From UMGS1766 sp963597355 (GTDB taxonomy: Bacteria; Bacillota; Clostridia; Oscillospirales; Oscillospiraceae), in NCBI GenBank assembly GCA_963597355.1, contig CAVBPR010000006.1, positions 1 to 64,000 of the forward strand: DNA of 64,000 nucleotides. Direction: 5' to 3'. Both the position numbers and the translations under genes were made by a program. The notes under the pieces are model-generated. The model was given only the letters and a program-made list of their open reading frames with translations, ran no database searches and was not told where the DNA came from. Below are positions 27,103 through 35,397 of the stretch, in pieces. Position 1 is the stretch's first letter. Each line of letters opens with the position of its first letter.

Positions 27103-27104
27103 GC

Positions 27105-27141
27105 AAAAAATCGCCGCATTCACTGAATGCGGCGATTTTTT
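27105..27141 (-). terminator. Terminator of the LysR-SufS operon
   Basis: Perfect 17-base arms AAAAAATCGCCGCATTC and complement around ACT. It works on the minus strand after the desulfurase gene and sits back to back with the tRNA terminator. Confidence 0.9.
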
Positions 27142-27171
27142 ATGATCGACAATGTAAATGTAAGAGAAAGA

Positions 27172-28389
27172 TCATTTCTCTCGCAACCACAACATGGCAA
27201 GCACTTTTTTCAGTCCTGCCAAAAACAGATCGATTTCCTCCGGCGTATTATAAAATGAAGGAGACACACGCAGCGCATACTCCCCCCCAAGGGAACACAG
27301 CAACGGCTGTGCGCAATGGTGGCCTGATCGCACTGCAATTCCTCCCAGTTGATCCAGGAGCACTGCAAGGTCATAAGAAGATACGCCATCCACGACAAAA
27401 GACAGACATCCGCTCCGTCGATCCGGATTTCCTAAAATATGCAACTTTTCTATTCCCTTCAGTCCTTCTTCCAAGCGCTGCAACAGCATCTGCTCCCAAT
27501 CCTGCCATCCGTCCGGCAATTCGGTTCGATACTTCAATGCAGCCGCCAGTCCGACTGCGCCCGCCACATTCGGCGTCCCGGCTTCATAGCGCTGGGGAGG
27601 CATGTCGAAATCGGTGTGCTGATCCTCCACCCTTTTTACCATTCCCCCGCCGAAACGAACCGGATCCTTCGGCAGCCATTTGTTATATAGCGCACCAATG
27701 CCAAAGGGTGCTCCCAGTTTATGCCCTGAAAAGGCATAATAATCGCAGTCAAATGCGTCTACGTTCACCTTTTCATGGCAAATTCCCTGGGCTCCGTCCA
27801 CAAACAGCCTTCCACCCGCTCTATGGGTCATCTGCGCAAGGGTTGACAGATCATTTACTGTACCAAGCACATTAGAGCTATGGGCTGCAGCGACTAAAAA
27901 CACGCCGTCTGCCAATAGCTTCTCGGATTTCTCTAAGTCCAAATCGCCCTTTTCATCCAGAGGCAAAACAAGAAATTCCGCTCCGGTATCCAAACAAATC
28001 TGCTGCCATGGCACAAAATTGGAATGATGCTCCATTCTTGTCACAGCGATACGATCTCTGGGGCGAATCTTTCTTCGCACCCAATCAGCAACCTGATTCA
28101 CGCTATCGGTCGTACCCGAGGTAAAGCGCACTAGCTGTGAGTCCGCTCCAATATAATCTGCAACCTGCTCTCGTGCCTGCTCGTACGCCGCGGTACAGCG
28201 CTCGCTCACCGTATGAATTCCCCGATGTACGTTTCCCCGACAAAGTTCAATCTGTTCTACCGCAGACCAAACCTGTCTTGGCATCTGCGCAGTCGCAGCA
28301 TTATCCAGATAAATCAACGGCTTGTTGTTATGCACAACTGTGCTCAACGCAGGAAAGTCCTGCCGCACCTTCTCAATTGGAAAATTCAT
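27172..28389 (-). CDS. SufS/CsdA-type (class II) cysteine desulfurase
   Basis: A 405-residue PLP enzyme that takes sulfur from cysteine (or sulfinate/selenium from related amino acids) and leaves alanine. The PLP lysine is Lys224 in AFSGHKLGAP, the substrate-contacting region is THE-like MEHHSNFVPW at 119-128, and the catalytic Cys359 lies in RSGHHCAQPL, the SufS (group II) form. It is not in a sufBCD cluster. Instead it follows a LysR gene by 18 bases and faces a divergent operon that holds a SufE-like partner, so it likely serves a special sulfur-transfer pathway rather than general Fe-S assembly. It could also be a cysteine-sulfinate or other beta-lyase. Confidence 0.9.
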   Translation of the reverse strand: MNFPIEKVRQDFPALSTVVHNNKPLIYLDNAATAQMPRQVWSAVEQIELCRGNVHRGIHTVSERCTAAYEQAREQVADYIGADSQLVRFTSGTTDSVNQVADWVRRKIRPRDRIAVTRMEHHSNFVPWQQICLDTGAEFLVLPLDEKGDLDLEKSEKLLADGVFLVAAAHSSNVLGTVNDLSTLAQMTHRAGGRLFVDGAQGICHEKVNVDAFDCDYYAFSGHKLGAPFGIGALYNKWLPKDPVRFGGGMVKRVEDQHTDFDMPPQRYEAGTPNVAGAVGLAAALKYRTELPDGWQDWEQMLLQRLEEGLKGIEKLHILGNPDRRSGCLSFVVDGVSSYDLAVLLDQLGGIAVRSGHHCAQPLLCSLGGEYALRVSPSFYNTPEEIDLFLAGLKKVLAMLWLREK

Positions 28390-28407
28390 ATCAGATCTCC
28401 GATCTTT

Positions 28408-29301
28408 TTATAACTTGGGCAATTCCCCGGACAAAAGGGAAACGCAGGGATTATCCGTTGTCGCAAGCCAGGTTGCCGACAACGTAATCGGCGGAAATTC
28501 CGGCAGAGAGAGGGCGCGAATATGATCCTTTGAATAAATCATATGTTCTCGATTTAAAGCAAATATCCCTCGTCCCATCTCCAGCCAAAGTGCCAGGGTA
28601 TCCAAATCCGGTGCTTCCAGCAAATTCGGTTGGAATCCTGCCTGTGCACAGGAATGCTGCAACAACGGCGTAATTGCCTCTGACTCCGATTCTTCAACGG
28701 TCAAAAAAGTTTCTTCTGCAAAATCCCGTAATTCAGGAGTCTCTTTTTCTTTGATTGCGCTGTTTTTCGGCACATAGGAATCCGGCACAATCAACATGTT
28801 ATCTACCATAGAAAATTCCTGCCAGGCTAAATCCGGTTGATTTTCCACATCAAAGGTGGTAGAGATCACCATATCCAGTTCTCCCAGCCGGAGCTTACTC
28901 AACAGGGCATTAAAGTTTTCATATTGAATCGTTACATGGATGTTATTATATTTTTCCTCAAACGCCGCAATATGCTTTGCAAAATCTCCATTGATGTGCT
29001 GCGTTGCAAGGTAGCCAATGCGCAGCATTCCGCTCAGGCCTTGATTGGCCATTTGCGCCTGTGTCACCCATCGGGGAAGTGCATCCATAAAAGGGGTCAG
29101 TTTCTGATACAAAAGTGTTCCCCCAGGTGTCAGGCGGATTCCTCTCCGTTCACGAAAAAAAAGCTGCACATTCAGCTCCTTCTCCAATGCAAGAATACTT
29201 TTGCTCAGAGTTGATTGAGAAATATAGAGCCGAGATGCCGCATAGGTGAAATTTAAACTTTTTGCCGCTTCAAGAAAACAGTTGATCTGAACACTGGTCA
29301 T
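28408..29301 (-). CDS. LysR-family regulator (second accessory locus)
   Basis: A 297-residue LysR-type regulator with the N-terminal helix-turn-helix FTYAASRLYISQSTLSKSI (residues 18-36) and a CysB-like effector domain. The start at MTSVQINCF is preferred over an upstream ATG, although the ribosome site is weak. It is the first gene of a two-gene operon with the desulfurase and diverges from the isomerase/SufE/MFS operon, the standard layout for a LysR protein regulating its divergent neighbour. A T-N11-A dyad is present in the shared intergenic region. The effector is unknown. Confidence 0.88.
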   Translation of the reverse strand: MTSVQINCFLEAAKSLNFTYAASRLYISQSTLSKSILALEKELNVQLFFRERRGIRLTPGGTLLYQKLTPFMDALPRWVTQAQMANQGLSGMLRIGYLATQHINGDFAKHIAAFEEKYNNIHVTIQYENFNALLSKLRLGELDMVISTTFDVENQPDLAWQEFSMVDNMLIVPDSYVPKNSAIKEKETPELRDFAEETFLTVEESESEAITPLLQHSCAQAGFQPNLLEAPDLDTLALWLEMGRGIFALNREHMIYSKDHIRALSLPEFPPITLSATWLATTDNPCVSLLSGELPKL

Positions 29302-29419
29302 TATCGCATACCTCTTGCCGTTACTCCTAACACTTTTTCTTTTGTACAAAATACACTATTTTTCTAGTTATGTCAACGCTATTTTGTGGCATATATGAGT
29401 ACTTTGCTAGGAATTACAT

Positions 29420-29442
29420 GCATTTTTTGCCTGTTAAAATGC
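29420..29442. promoter_or_regulatory. Candidate LysR box in divergent promoter region
   Basis: GCATTTT-N9-AAAATGC is a perfect dyad with the LysR T-N11-A layout at its inner bases. It lies in the 226-base region between the lysR start (29301) and the divergent operon start (29528). No strong sigma-A promoter was recognised there. Confidence 0.55.
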
Positions 29443-29527
29443 AAAAATATCGCTTCCGATTCCATTTATTCAATGCTAAGATAGAAAAAGTTAGAGGATA
29501 AACAAACAACCAGAGGAGGAGATTAAC

Positions 29528-31063
29528 ATGAGCATTCAGGCAATCAAAGACATTAAATTAAATGTACGTCCCATTTACATAGACATGAGCCATCTCTATG
29601 TCTATGAGGGACCTTGCCGTTTTGGTAAGGGAGAGGAACTGACCTACGAGTTTGACCGCGCTATGAACGAGGAAACAAACAAACGGTTCCTCCAGGATAT
29701 TCAGGATCACGCTCCCGCCTGGATGAACATTTTAGATCCCGTCTACGTCTACCGCAACGACGACTGGCGCATTCCGGAAGAAATGATCCAGACCATGGCA
29801 AAGGGTTATGACGAAACCGATTTTTATATTTTTGCCGATGGTGCCCGCTGCGGAGATGTCATTTTAGAGTTCATCCGTCGCTATCCAAAGGCCTGCGCAT
29901 GTCTTTCCGACTGCCGTGGCAACACCATTATCAACGCAGCCCTTCTTTCCCACAATTGTGAGATTTATCCCATCACAGATGGTTGGCCGGAATTGACAAG
30001 AATTCTTACTGCTGTTCGTGTCCGGAAGATGCTTCAGCACATGAAGGTGCTGTCCACCTATCGTTTTAATGCGACCCAGTCTCTCCCCAGCGCTCCGGAC
30101 TCGTTCAACGATCTCAACAAAGTAACCGACACCTTCGGGGTTCGTTTCCGCTATTTGAACCTGCACGAACTGATGGATATGCTTCATGTCGTCCCAAACG
30201 ACCAGAATCCATCTACACCCGGCCGCGCCCGTTTGAATCTAACGGAGGCGGACATGGAAGAAATCAGCGCTCTTGCAGATGAATTTATCGCCGGAGCAAA
30301 AGACAATGTTCTGCCGCGAGAAGAAGTCATCAATACGTTCAAAATGTTCAAGGTCATCCGCAAAAATATGGATGATGAGGACTGCAACGCCTTTGTCGCC
30401 CCCTGTCCAGATGCCTGCTCCACCCGCCGTTTGAACGAGGAACGGTGCACTATGTGCCTGACCCACTCGCTGAACAACGAAGTGGGCCTCCCCTCTGCCT
30501 GCGAATACGACATCACCGCCCTGATTTGTCTGGCAATTGTCATGGGCGTTTCCGGAAAAGCGCCTTACATGAGCAATACCATCCGTTGCAAGGTAAATGA
30601 AGAGGGACTGTTCCCCGCCTGTCCTTTCCTGACAAAGGAAGACCTTGCTTCTGTCGCCGGTCGCGATGATCTGGTTTTGACCTATCATTCCGTTCCAAAT
30701 CGCAAGCTCCATGGTTTTGAAAGCAAAGCCAGCGAATACGGCATTCAGCCCTTTGCTTACAGCGGCTGGGCGGCTACTCTCCGCTATGATTTTACTCAGG
30801 ACAAGGGACAGTATATTACTCAGTGCCGCATCGATCCCAACTGCAAAAAGATGATGATTACCCGTGGCGTGGTTGAAACCGGCTTTGGTTACGACAAGGC
30901 GAATTGCACGCTGGGACTCATCTTCTCTGTGAAAGACCCCGATGCACTCGTACGCACCCAGCAGCGCTTTGGTCTGCATATGCCCCTCGTCTTGGGCGAT
31001 TACGTAGAAGAGCTGAAGGCCGTAGCTGAACTATTTGGATTGGAACCTGTCGTATGTCTCTGA
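29528..31063 (+). CDS. Fucose isomerase-fold protein of unknown role
   Basis: A 511-residue protein that resembles the L-fucose/L-arabinose isomerase superfamily. Supporting features are PSACEYDITALICLAIVMG at 322-340 (Glu326 and Asp328 as likely metal ligands), LVLTYHSVP around His387, and a C-terminal HMPLVLGDYVEELKAVAELFG at 484-504, like the end of fucose isomerases. Unlike sugar isomerases it has a cysteine cluster (Cys286, 293, 297, 307, 310, 325) just before the metal site, perhaps for Fe-S or sulfur relay. AGAGGAGG precedes the ATG. It overlaps the next gene by ten bases in an operon with a SufE-like protein and a transporter. Fold likely; reaction unknown. Confidence 0.6.
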   Translation: MSIQAIKDIKLNVRPIYIDMSHLYVYEGPCRFGKGEELTYEFDRAMNEETNKRFLQDIQDHAPAWMNILDPVYVYRNDDWRIPEEMIQTMAKGYDETDFYIFADGARCGDVILEFIRRYPKACACLSDCRGNTIINAALLSHNCEIYPITDGWPELTRILTAVRVRKMLQHMKVLSTYRFNATQSLPSAPDSFNDLNKVTDTFGVRFRYLNLHELMDMLHVVPNDQNPSTPGRARLNLTEADMEEISALADEFIAGAKDNVLPREEVINTFKMFKVIRKNMDDEDCNAFVAPCPDACSTRRLNEERCTMCLTHSLNNEVGLPSACEYDITALICLAIVMGVSGKAPYMSNTIRCKVNEEGLFPACPFLTKEDLASVAGRDDLVLTYHSVPNRKLHGFESKASEYGIQPFAYSGWAATLRYDFTQDKGQYITQCRIDPNCKKMMITRGVVETGFGYDKANCTLGLIFSVKDPDALVRTQQRFGLHMPLVLGDYVEELKAVAELFGLEPVVCL

Positions 31064-31479
31064 TTCCAGAAGCTGCAGAGATTAAAGATGTACTAAAGCA
31101 TGCCGATTTGCTCTCCGGAGCAATTGCAGAAGAAATGCTGCTATTACAGCATCCTACCAAAACCAGCGTTTGTCCCTTGCTCTGCAGTTATATTGGCTTT
31201 AAATATCTTCTTCCGGGAGCCGTGAAGCCAGAGGAAACCTTAGAGGAAGTTGGCAAACGCAGCTTGGAATATGTGAAACAAAACGGAAACTCGGTAGCCG
31301 GTATGGATGTGCTGCCCCATTGCGGCAGTGCATCCAGCGCTACGCATAAAAAAATTCTTCTGCTGCTGGCATTGCAAAAAGAATTGGGCATTCACATCCC
31401 CCCCAGACAAGGTGCGGCCTGCGAGCGCGTAGAACAGCTGGCGGCCGCCGTCGCAGAAGCCCTGGAGCGAAAGGGGTGA
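31054..31479 (+). CDS. Cysteine-containing small protein, ACP-like C-terminus
   Basis: A 141-residue protein I do not recognise by name. It has Cys40 and Cys44 in SVCPLLCSY, Cys90 in LPHCGSASSATHKK, and Cys123. The last 45 residues (ILLLLALQKELGIHIP then VEQLAAAVAEAL) have the spacing of acyl-carrier-protein helices II-IV, but the phosphopantetheine DSL motif is absent and HCGSAS stands in its place. It is wedged by overlaps between the isomerase-like gene and the SufE gene, so a carrier or sulfur-relay role is conceivable. That is inference. Confidence 0.55.
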   Translation: MSLIPEAAEIKDVLKHADLLSGAIAEEMLLLQHPTKTSVCPLLCSYIGFKYLLPGAVKPEETLEEVGKRSLEYVKQNGNSVAGMDVLPHCGSASSATHKKILLLLALQKELGIHIPPRQGAACERVEQLAAAVAEALERKG

Positions 31480-31934
31480 AGAAGTTGCTTCGTGAACGAA
31501 TGGCAGAACTGAAAACAGAATTCTCTGATTTGACAGAACCCTTTCAGCGCTATTCCCTGCTACTCCAATTGGCAGCCTATGCTCCGCAGCCCCCCTGCGA
31601 TTTCACTACCCCAGATCACCTGTTCCCCGGCTGTCAAACAAAGGTCTGGCTGTCAATTCGTTGGAAGGAAAACGCTCCTGACATTCGGATCACCAGCGAT
31701 TCCATGCTGCTGCGGGGAGTTGGATTGATTCTGATGCGTTTATTGAACGGGCTTCCACTGGAGGAATATCAGTCTCTGAACCAGTTGGATCTTCCCGGTA
31801 CAATGGGATTGAACGAAATGTTCACCAGTCAGCGGCATCAGGGCATCCGCCTCCTGCTGGAGGAAATTGAACATCAAACAGCCCAACAGAGAGAGAAACA
31901 AATAAAATCCGAAAGAGAGGAACCGATATGTTGA
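31476..31934 (+). CDS. SufE-like sulfur acceptor
   Basis: A 152-residue SufE-family protein, which accepts the persulfide sulfur from a SufS desulfurase. The acceptor Cys53 lies in the family motif PGCQTKVWL. The C-terminal GLNEMFTSQRHQGIRLLL matches the conserved L-x-x-R-x-x-G end. The start is GTG at 31476, overlapping the previous stop (GTGA), with GGAG nine bases upstream; an ATG at 31500 lacks a good site. The partner desulfurase is encoded on the other strand of the same locus. It overlaps the MFS gene by seven bases. Confidence 0.8.
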   Translation: MKKLLRERMAELKTEFSDLTEPFQRYSLLLQLAAYAPQPPCDFTTPDHLFPGCQTKVWLSIRWKENAPDIRITSDSMLLRGVGLILMRLLNGLPLEEYQSLNQLDLPGTMGLNEMFTSQRHQGIRLLLEEIEHQTAQQREKQIKSEREEPIC

Positions 31935-33346
31935 AGAACAAAAAGTTCGCACGTTATGCCATCGCGTTCAATCTCCTTGGCATTGTATTCAACTTTATGT
32001 ATTCCGGTCTGCAGAACGACCAAATCAATATCATTCAAGGTTTTTCCGCCTGGAACAACAATGCAACGCTTCTCCCCCTGACCATCGGCAATCTGGTTTG
32101 CATTGTGTTAACCTTTATCTATGGCACGCTGTTTATCAAGGTCGGCGTTAAGAAAACATTGATTCCCTGTATCATTCTTTCCGCTCTTGGCTGCCTTGGC
32201 ATTGCCGGAGCAAATGGTGTTGCTTCCGTCAATAACACGGTCATCAATTCCGCCGTTCCCGGTGCTGCCGGTCTGGCTGGTAATTATGCGCTGTACGCAG
32301 TCAGCCTGTTTGTAATCCGCTGCACCTGCATGTGCTTCCAGCTCTCCGGCTTCATGCTGGCTGCAAACTGGTTTATCAAAAATCGCGGCAAGGTAATGGG
32401 TATCATCACCCTTGGCTCTCCGCTGTTTTCTGTCATCGGCACATCGGTCATGACCAACTTCATCTCGACGCATTTGAACGGCGACTACCGCCCCTTCTAT
32501 GTCGGTATCTGCGTTGTTCTGGTGATCATCGCAATTCTGGTTGGCCTGCTGTTGAAGGACACCCCGGAACAGGCCGGTCTGTACCCTGATGGCTTTGATC
32601 ATCCTCCAGTGTCGGAAGAAGGTACCGTAGATGAAGTTCATCTGACCGTTGGCCAGGTACTCTCTCAGGCAAAAGCATGGTGGCTGATCATCTCCTATGG
32701 TATTTTCCAGTATATCATCAACGCCTGCATGGCTTCCATGGTAGCATGGTTTACTTATCTGGCTGTGACGAATGTCGATATCGTTGCCGCCGGACCGATG
32801 GGCGAGTTTTTTGCCCAGCTCGGCGGACTGGAAGGACAAGGCGCCATGGTTCTGTTCATCGGTCAGGCCACCAAGTGGCTGTCCGTCGGTGCTATTTTAG
32901 GCATTCCGGTTTCTTTCCTGTTCGGCGTTATCGACGACAAGCTTGGTTCTGTTAAAACATCCATTCTGCTGGGCATCACGGAATTGATTCCTGTTATAGG
33001 CTTAATGTATCAGCACTTCGCCGTTAAGAACACGGGTGCCTGCTCCGTCCCCATGTTGATCGTCTGGGGCTTCGGTGTCGCCTGCATGACCGGCGGTGTA
33101 CCCACAATGCATCCCTGCATTACTGCCTTCGCCTATGGCCGCAGAGAGTATCAATCCGCCAACCGCATTATCATGGCAATTCAACTGATCCCCATGGCAT
33201 TTTCCGCCACGATCTCCGCATACTTTATCAACAAGGGATTGGGCGTTCAGTACTGGGTCGCAATGCTGATCCTGATTATCATTGGCATCATTTCTCTCTT
33301 CCCCTTACTGAAACTGAAGGATGCAAATGCTGCTGATCGCGCCTGA
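31928..33346 (+). CDS. MFS transporter, OFA-like
   Basis: A 472-residue major facilitator with about 12 membrane segments. The arrangement with GLQNDQINIIQGFSAWN after helix 1, GKVMGIITLGSPLFSV in helix 5 and a central loop ending in KDTPEQAGLYPDG is like oxalate/formate-antiporter (OFA) type MFS proteins, which move carboxylates. As last gene of the isomerase/SufE operon it probably imports or exports the pathway compound. AGAGAGGAA precedes the ATG inside the sufE-like gene. Confidence 0.82.
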   Translation: MLKNKKFARYAIAFNLLGIVFNFMYSGLQNDQINIIQGFSAWNNNATLLPLTIGNLVCIVLTFIYGTLFIKVGVKKTLIPCIILSALGCLGIAGANGVASVNNTVINSAVPGAAGLAGNYALYAVSLFVIRCTCMCFQLSGFMLAANWFIKNRGKVMGIITLGSPLFSVIGTSVMTNFISTHLNGDYRPFYVGICVVLVIIAILVGLLLKDTPEQAGLYPDGFDHPPVSEEGTVDEVHLTVGQVLSQAKAWWLIISYGIFQYIINACMASMVAWFTYLAVTNVDIVAAGPMGEFFAQLGGLEGQGAMVLFIGQATKWLSVGAILGIPVSFLFGVIDDKLGSVKTSILLGITELIPVIGLMYQHFAVKNTGACSVPMLIVWGFGVACMTGGVPTMHPCITAFAYGRREYQSANRIIMAIQLIPMAFSATISAYFINKGLGVQYWVAMLILIIIGIISLFPLLKLKDANAADRA

Positions 33347-33383
33347 TCAAGCTATCCTCACCTCCCCCCTCTTCTCTTCAAAG

Positions 33384-33415
33384 AAAGCGCCCGAAACAAT
33401 CGTTTCGGGCACTTT
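33384..33415 (+). terminator. Terminator of the isomerase/SufE/MFS operon
   Basis: GCCCGAAAC and GTTTCGGGC pair around AATC, extended by AAAG/CTTT. Confidence 0.75.
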
Positions 33416-33447
33416 CACTGCAAAGCATATACAAATAGGGACAAAAG

Positions 33448-33475
33448 AAAACCACCGGCAAAGCCGGTGGTTTTT
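33448..33475 (-). terminator. Terminator of rpsB-tsf
   Basis: AAAACCACCGGC pairs with GCCGGTGGTTTT around AAA. The minus-strand T-run follows the tsf stop codon. Confidence 0.85.
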
Positions 33476-33494
33476 AATTTAATCCAGGACCAGA

Positions 33495-34436
33495 TTACTT
33501 GGTCATGCCAGCCAGGCTGGCAACCTCAGCAGCGTAATCCTCTTCCACCTTTTCGATGCCCTCGCCGGTCTCGAAACGAGTGAAAGCAGCCACGGAAACA
33601 GAGCCGCCCAACTGCTTGGCAACAGCCTTAACATGGTCACCCACAGTAACCTTGTTTTCCTTAACGAAAGCCTGGTTCAGCAAGCAAACCTCAGCAAAGA
33701 AGTTGTTCATGCGGCCCTTGACCTTGTTTTCGGCGATCATCTTGGCCTTCTCAGCCGGGATCTTGGTGTTGGCAGCGCCCTCTTCCAGAGCCTTTGCCAG
33801 CTGCACAGCCTTCTCCTCTTCCACGACAGCAGCGGGAATCTCGTCGCTGGTAACATAGGTGGGATTCATGGATGCAATCTGCATTGCAACATCCTTGCCC
33901 AGCTCCTGAACAGCAGCAGCATCAACGCCTTCCACGGCCAGATTAACCAGAACGCCAATCTTGCCGTTCATGTGGTTGTAAGGCACGCAGACGCCCTCTG
34001 CATAGCGCACAAAGCGACGAATCTGCAGGTTTTCGCCAATGGACAGAATCTTGTCGTTGGTAACATCAGCGACAGTGCGGTCGGTTCCGGGATAAGTGCA
34101 AGCCTTCAGAGCCTCTACATCGGCAGGATTCTCTGCAGCAATTACAGCAGCCACGTCATGGACGAAGCCCTGGAAAATCTCGTTCTTTGCAACGAAGTCG
34201 GTCTGAGAGTTCACCTCAACCACAACACCAACGCCGTCGATCACAGCAGCATAGGAAACGCCTTCAGCGGCAACCTTGCCAGCCTTCTTAACAGAGGCAG
34301 CCTTGCCCTTCTCGCGCAGCCATTCAATTGCCTTATCAAAATCACCGTCAGCCTCAGTCAGAGCCTTCTTGCAGTCCATCATGCCGCAGTTGGTCATCTC
34401 GCGGAGCTTCTTAACGTCCTGAGCAGTAAATGCCAT
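33495..34436 (-). CDS. tsf: Elongation factor Ts
   Basis: Nucleotide exchange factor that reloads EF-Tu with GTP. The 313-residue protein begins MAFTAQDVKKLREMTNCGMMDCKKAL, the typical UBA-like N-terminus, and holds the TDFVAKNE core motif. An AGGAGG site precedes the ATG at 34436; an upstream in-frame ATG would run into the intergenic hairpin. It follows rpsB by 84 bases in the conserved rpsB-tsf order. Confidence 0.97.
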   Translation of the reverse strand: MAFTAQDVKKLREMTNCGMMDCKKALTEADGDFDKAIEWLREKGKAASVKKAGKVAAEGVSYAAVIDGVGVVVEVNSQTDFVAKNEIFQGFVHDVAAVIAAENPADVEALKACTYPGTDRTVADVTNDKILSIGENLQIRRFVRYAEGVCVPYNHMNGKIGVLVNLAVEGVDAAAVQELGKDVAMQIASMNPTYVTSDEIPAAVVEEEKAVQLAKALEEGAANTKIPAEKAKMIAENKVKGRMNNFFAEVCLLNQAFVKENKVTVGDHVKAVAKQLGGSVSVAAFTRFETGEGIEKVEEDYAAEVASLAGMTK

Positions 34437-34475
34437 GGTAATTACCTCCTGTAAATAAAAATGTGTCAAATTGTA

Positions 34476-34504
34476 GAAAGCGCCCGAACGTGCCGGGCGC
34501 TTTC
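34476..34504 (-). promoter_or_regulatory. Strong hairpin between rpsB and tsf
   Basis: Eleven-base perfect arms GAAAGCGCCCG and CGGGCGCTTTC around 7 bases, without a T-run on the minus strand. It may act as a partial attenuator or processing/stability element setting the EF-Ts to S2 ratio. Confidence 0.5.
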
Positions 34505-34520
34505 GTTGCATCCAATCGGA

Positions 34521-35243
34521 TTATTCAGCAGCCTCAGCAGCGGCAGCTTCAGCGGTCTCCTCGCCCTGCTTGCCTTCGGTAATAGCGTTTGCCATAACGG
34601 AAGAGATCAGGCGGATGGCGCGAATAGCGTCATCATTGCCGGGGATGACATAGTCGATTTCGTCAGGATCGCAGTTGGTGTCAACAATAGCCACAACAGG
34701 AATGCCCAGCTTGCGAGCCTCGGAAACTGCGTTGTGCTCCTTGCGAGGATCGACAACAAACAGTGCACCGGGCAGACGACGCATTTCCTTAACGCCGCCC
34801 AGATACTTCTCCAGCTTCTCCATCTCGTGGTGCAGCTTGACAACTTCCTTCTTGGGCAGCATGTCGAAGGTGCCATCTTCCTGCATCTTCTTCAGCTGAG
34901 TCATGCGGTCCACACGGGTACGCATGGTCTTGAAGTTGGTGAGCATACCGCCCAGCCAACGGGAGTTAACATAGTACATGCCGACACGGGAAGCTTCCTC
35001 GCGGATGGCCTCCTGAGCCTGCTTTTTGGTGCCGACGAACAGCACGCTCTGACCGTTTGCAGCAACTTCCTTAACAAAGTTGTAAGCCTCTTCCAGCTTC
35101 TTTACGGTCTTCTGCAGGTCGATGATATAGATACCATTGCGCTCGGTATAGATATAAGCCTGCATTTTGGGGTTCCAGCGACGGGTCTGGTGACCAAAGT
35201 GTACACCAGCTTCCAGAAGCTGCTTCATAGATACGACTGCCAT
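34521..35243 (-). CDS. rpsB: 30S ribosomal protein S2
   Basis: The 240-residue small-subunit protein S2, with the family signatures VSMKQLLEAGVHFGHQTRRWNPKM at the N-terminus (5-28), FVGTKKQAQ, NSRWLGGMLTN, and PGNDDAIRAIRL near the end. An AAGGAGG site precedes the ATG. A promoter lies about 120 bases upstream and leaves a leader with GC-rich repeats. Confidence 0.97.
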   Translation of the reverse strand: MAVVSMKQLLEAGVHFGHQTRRWNPKMQAYIYTERNGIYIIDLQKTVKKLEEAYNFVKEVAANGQSVLFVGTKKQAQEAIREEASRVGMYYVNSRWLGGMLTNFKTMRTRVDRMTQLKKMQEDGTFDMLPKKEVVKLHHEMEKLEKYLGGVKEMRRLPGALFVVDPRKEHNAVSEARKLGIPVVAIVDTNCDPDEIDYVIPGNDDAIRAIRLISSVMANAITEGKQGEETAEAAAAEAAE

Positions 35244-35360
35244 AATAGATTTTCCTCCTTTTTAGTTGTTACCTCCACAGGGTTCATGTTTTGAGCCAAT
35301 CCGGGCAATTACAACCCGGCACAGGGCACAAAATCCCCCTTGTGTGCGTAATCCTTGAAT
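35244..35360 (-). promoter_or_regulatory. Structured leader of rpsB
   Basis: About 110 transcribed bases before rpsB contain repeated CCCTGTG units and a pairable CCGGGTTGTAATTGCCCGG. A ribosomal-protein autoregulatory leader is plausible for an S2 transcript, but no named family was verified. Confidence 0.35.
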
Positions 35361-35389
35361 ACTTTATCACAACTGCGCCGGCAATGCAA
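35361..35389 (-). promoter_or_regulatory. Promoter of rpsB-tsf
   Basis: Minus-strand TTGCAT (35389-35384), 17-base spacer, TAAAGT (35366-35361). It lies just downstream of the addA stop codon. Confidence 0.6.
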
Positions 35390-35397
35390 CTATTTTT

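Noticed and set aside
26955..27875. 306-residue plus-strand frame starting at the second tRNA-Ser
   Set aside because: It runs through a tRNA gene, two terminators and antisense to the desulfurase.
29528..31063. Annotation as an L-fucose isomerase proper
   Set aside because: The fold signals match, but a cysteine cluster, the shorter length (511 versus about 590) and the sulfur-relay neighbours do not fit a fucose pathway; no fucose kinase or aldolase is nearby.
33633..35294. Two long plus-strand frames over tsf and rpsB
   Set aside because: They are opposite strands of highly conserved genes and have no family resemblance.
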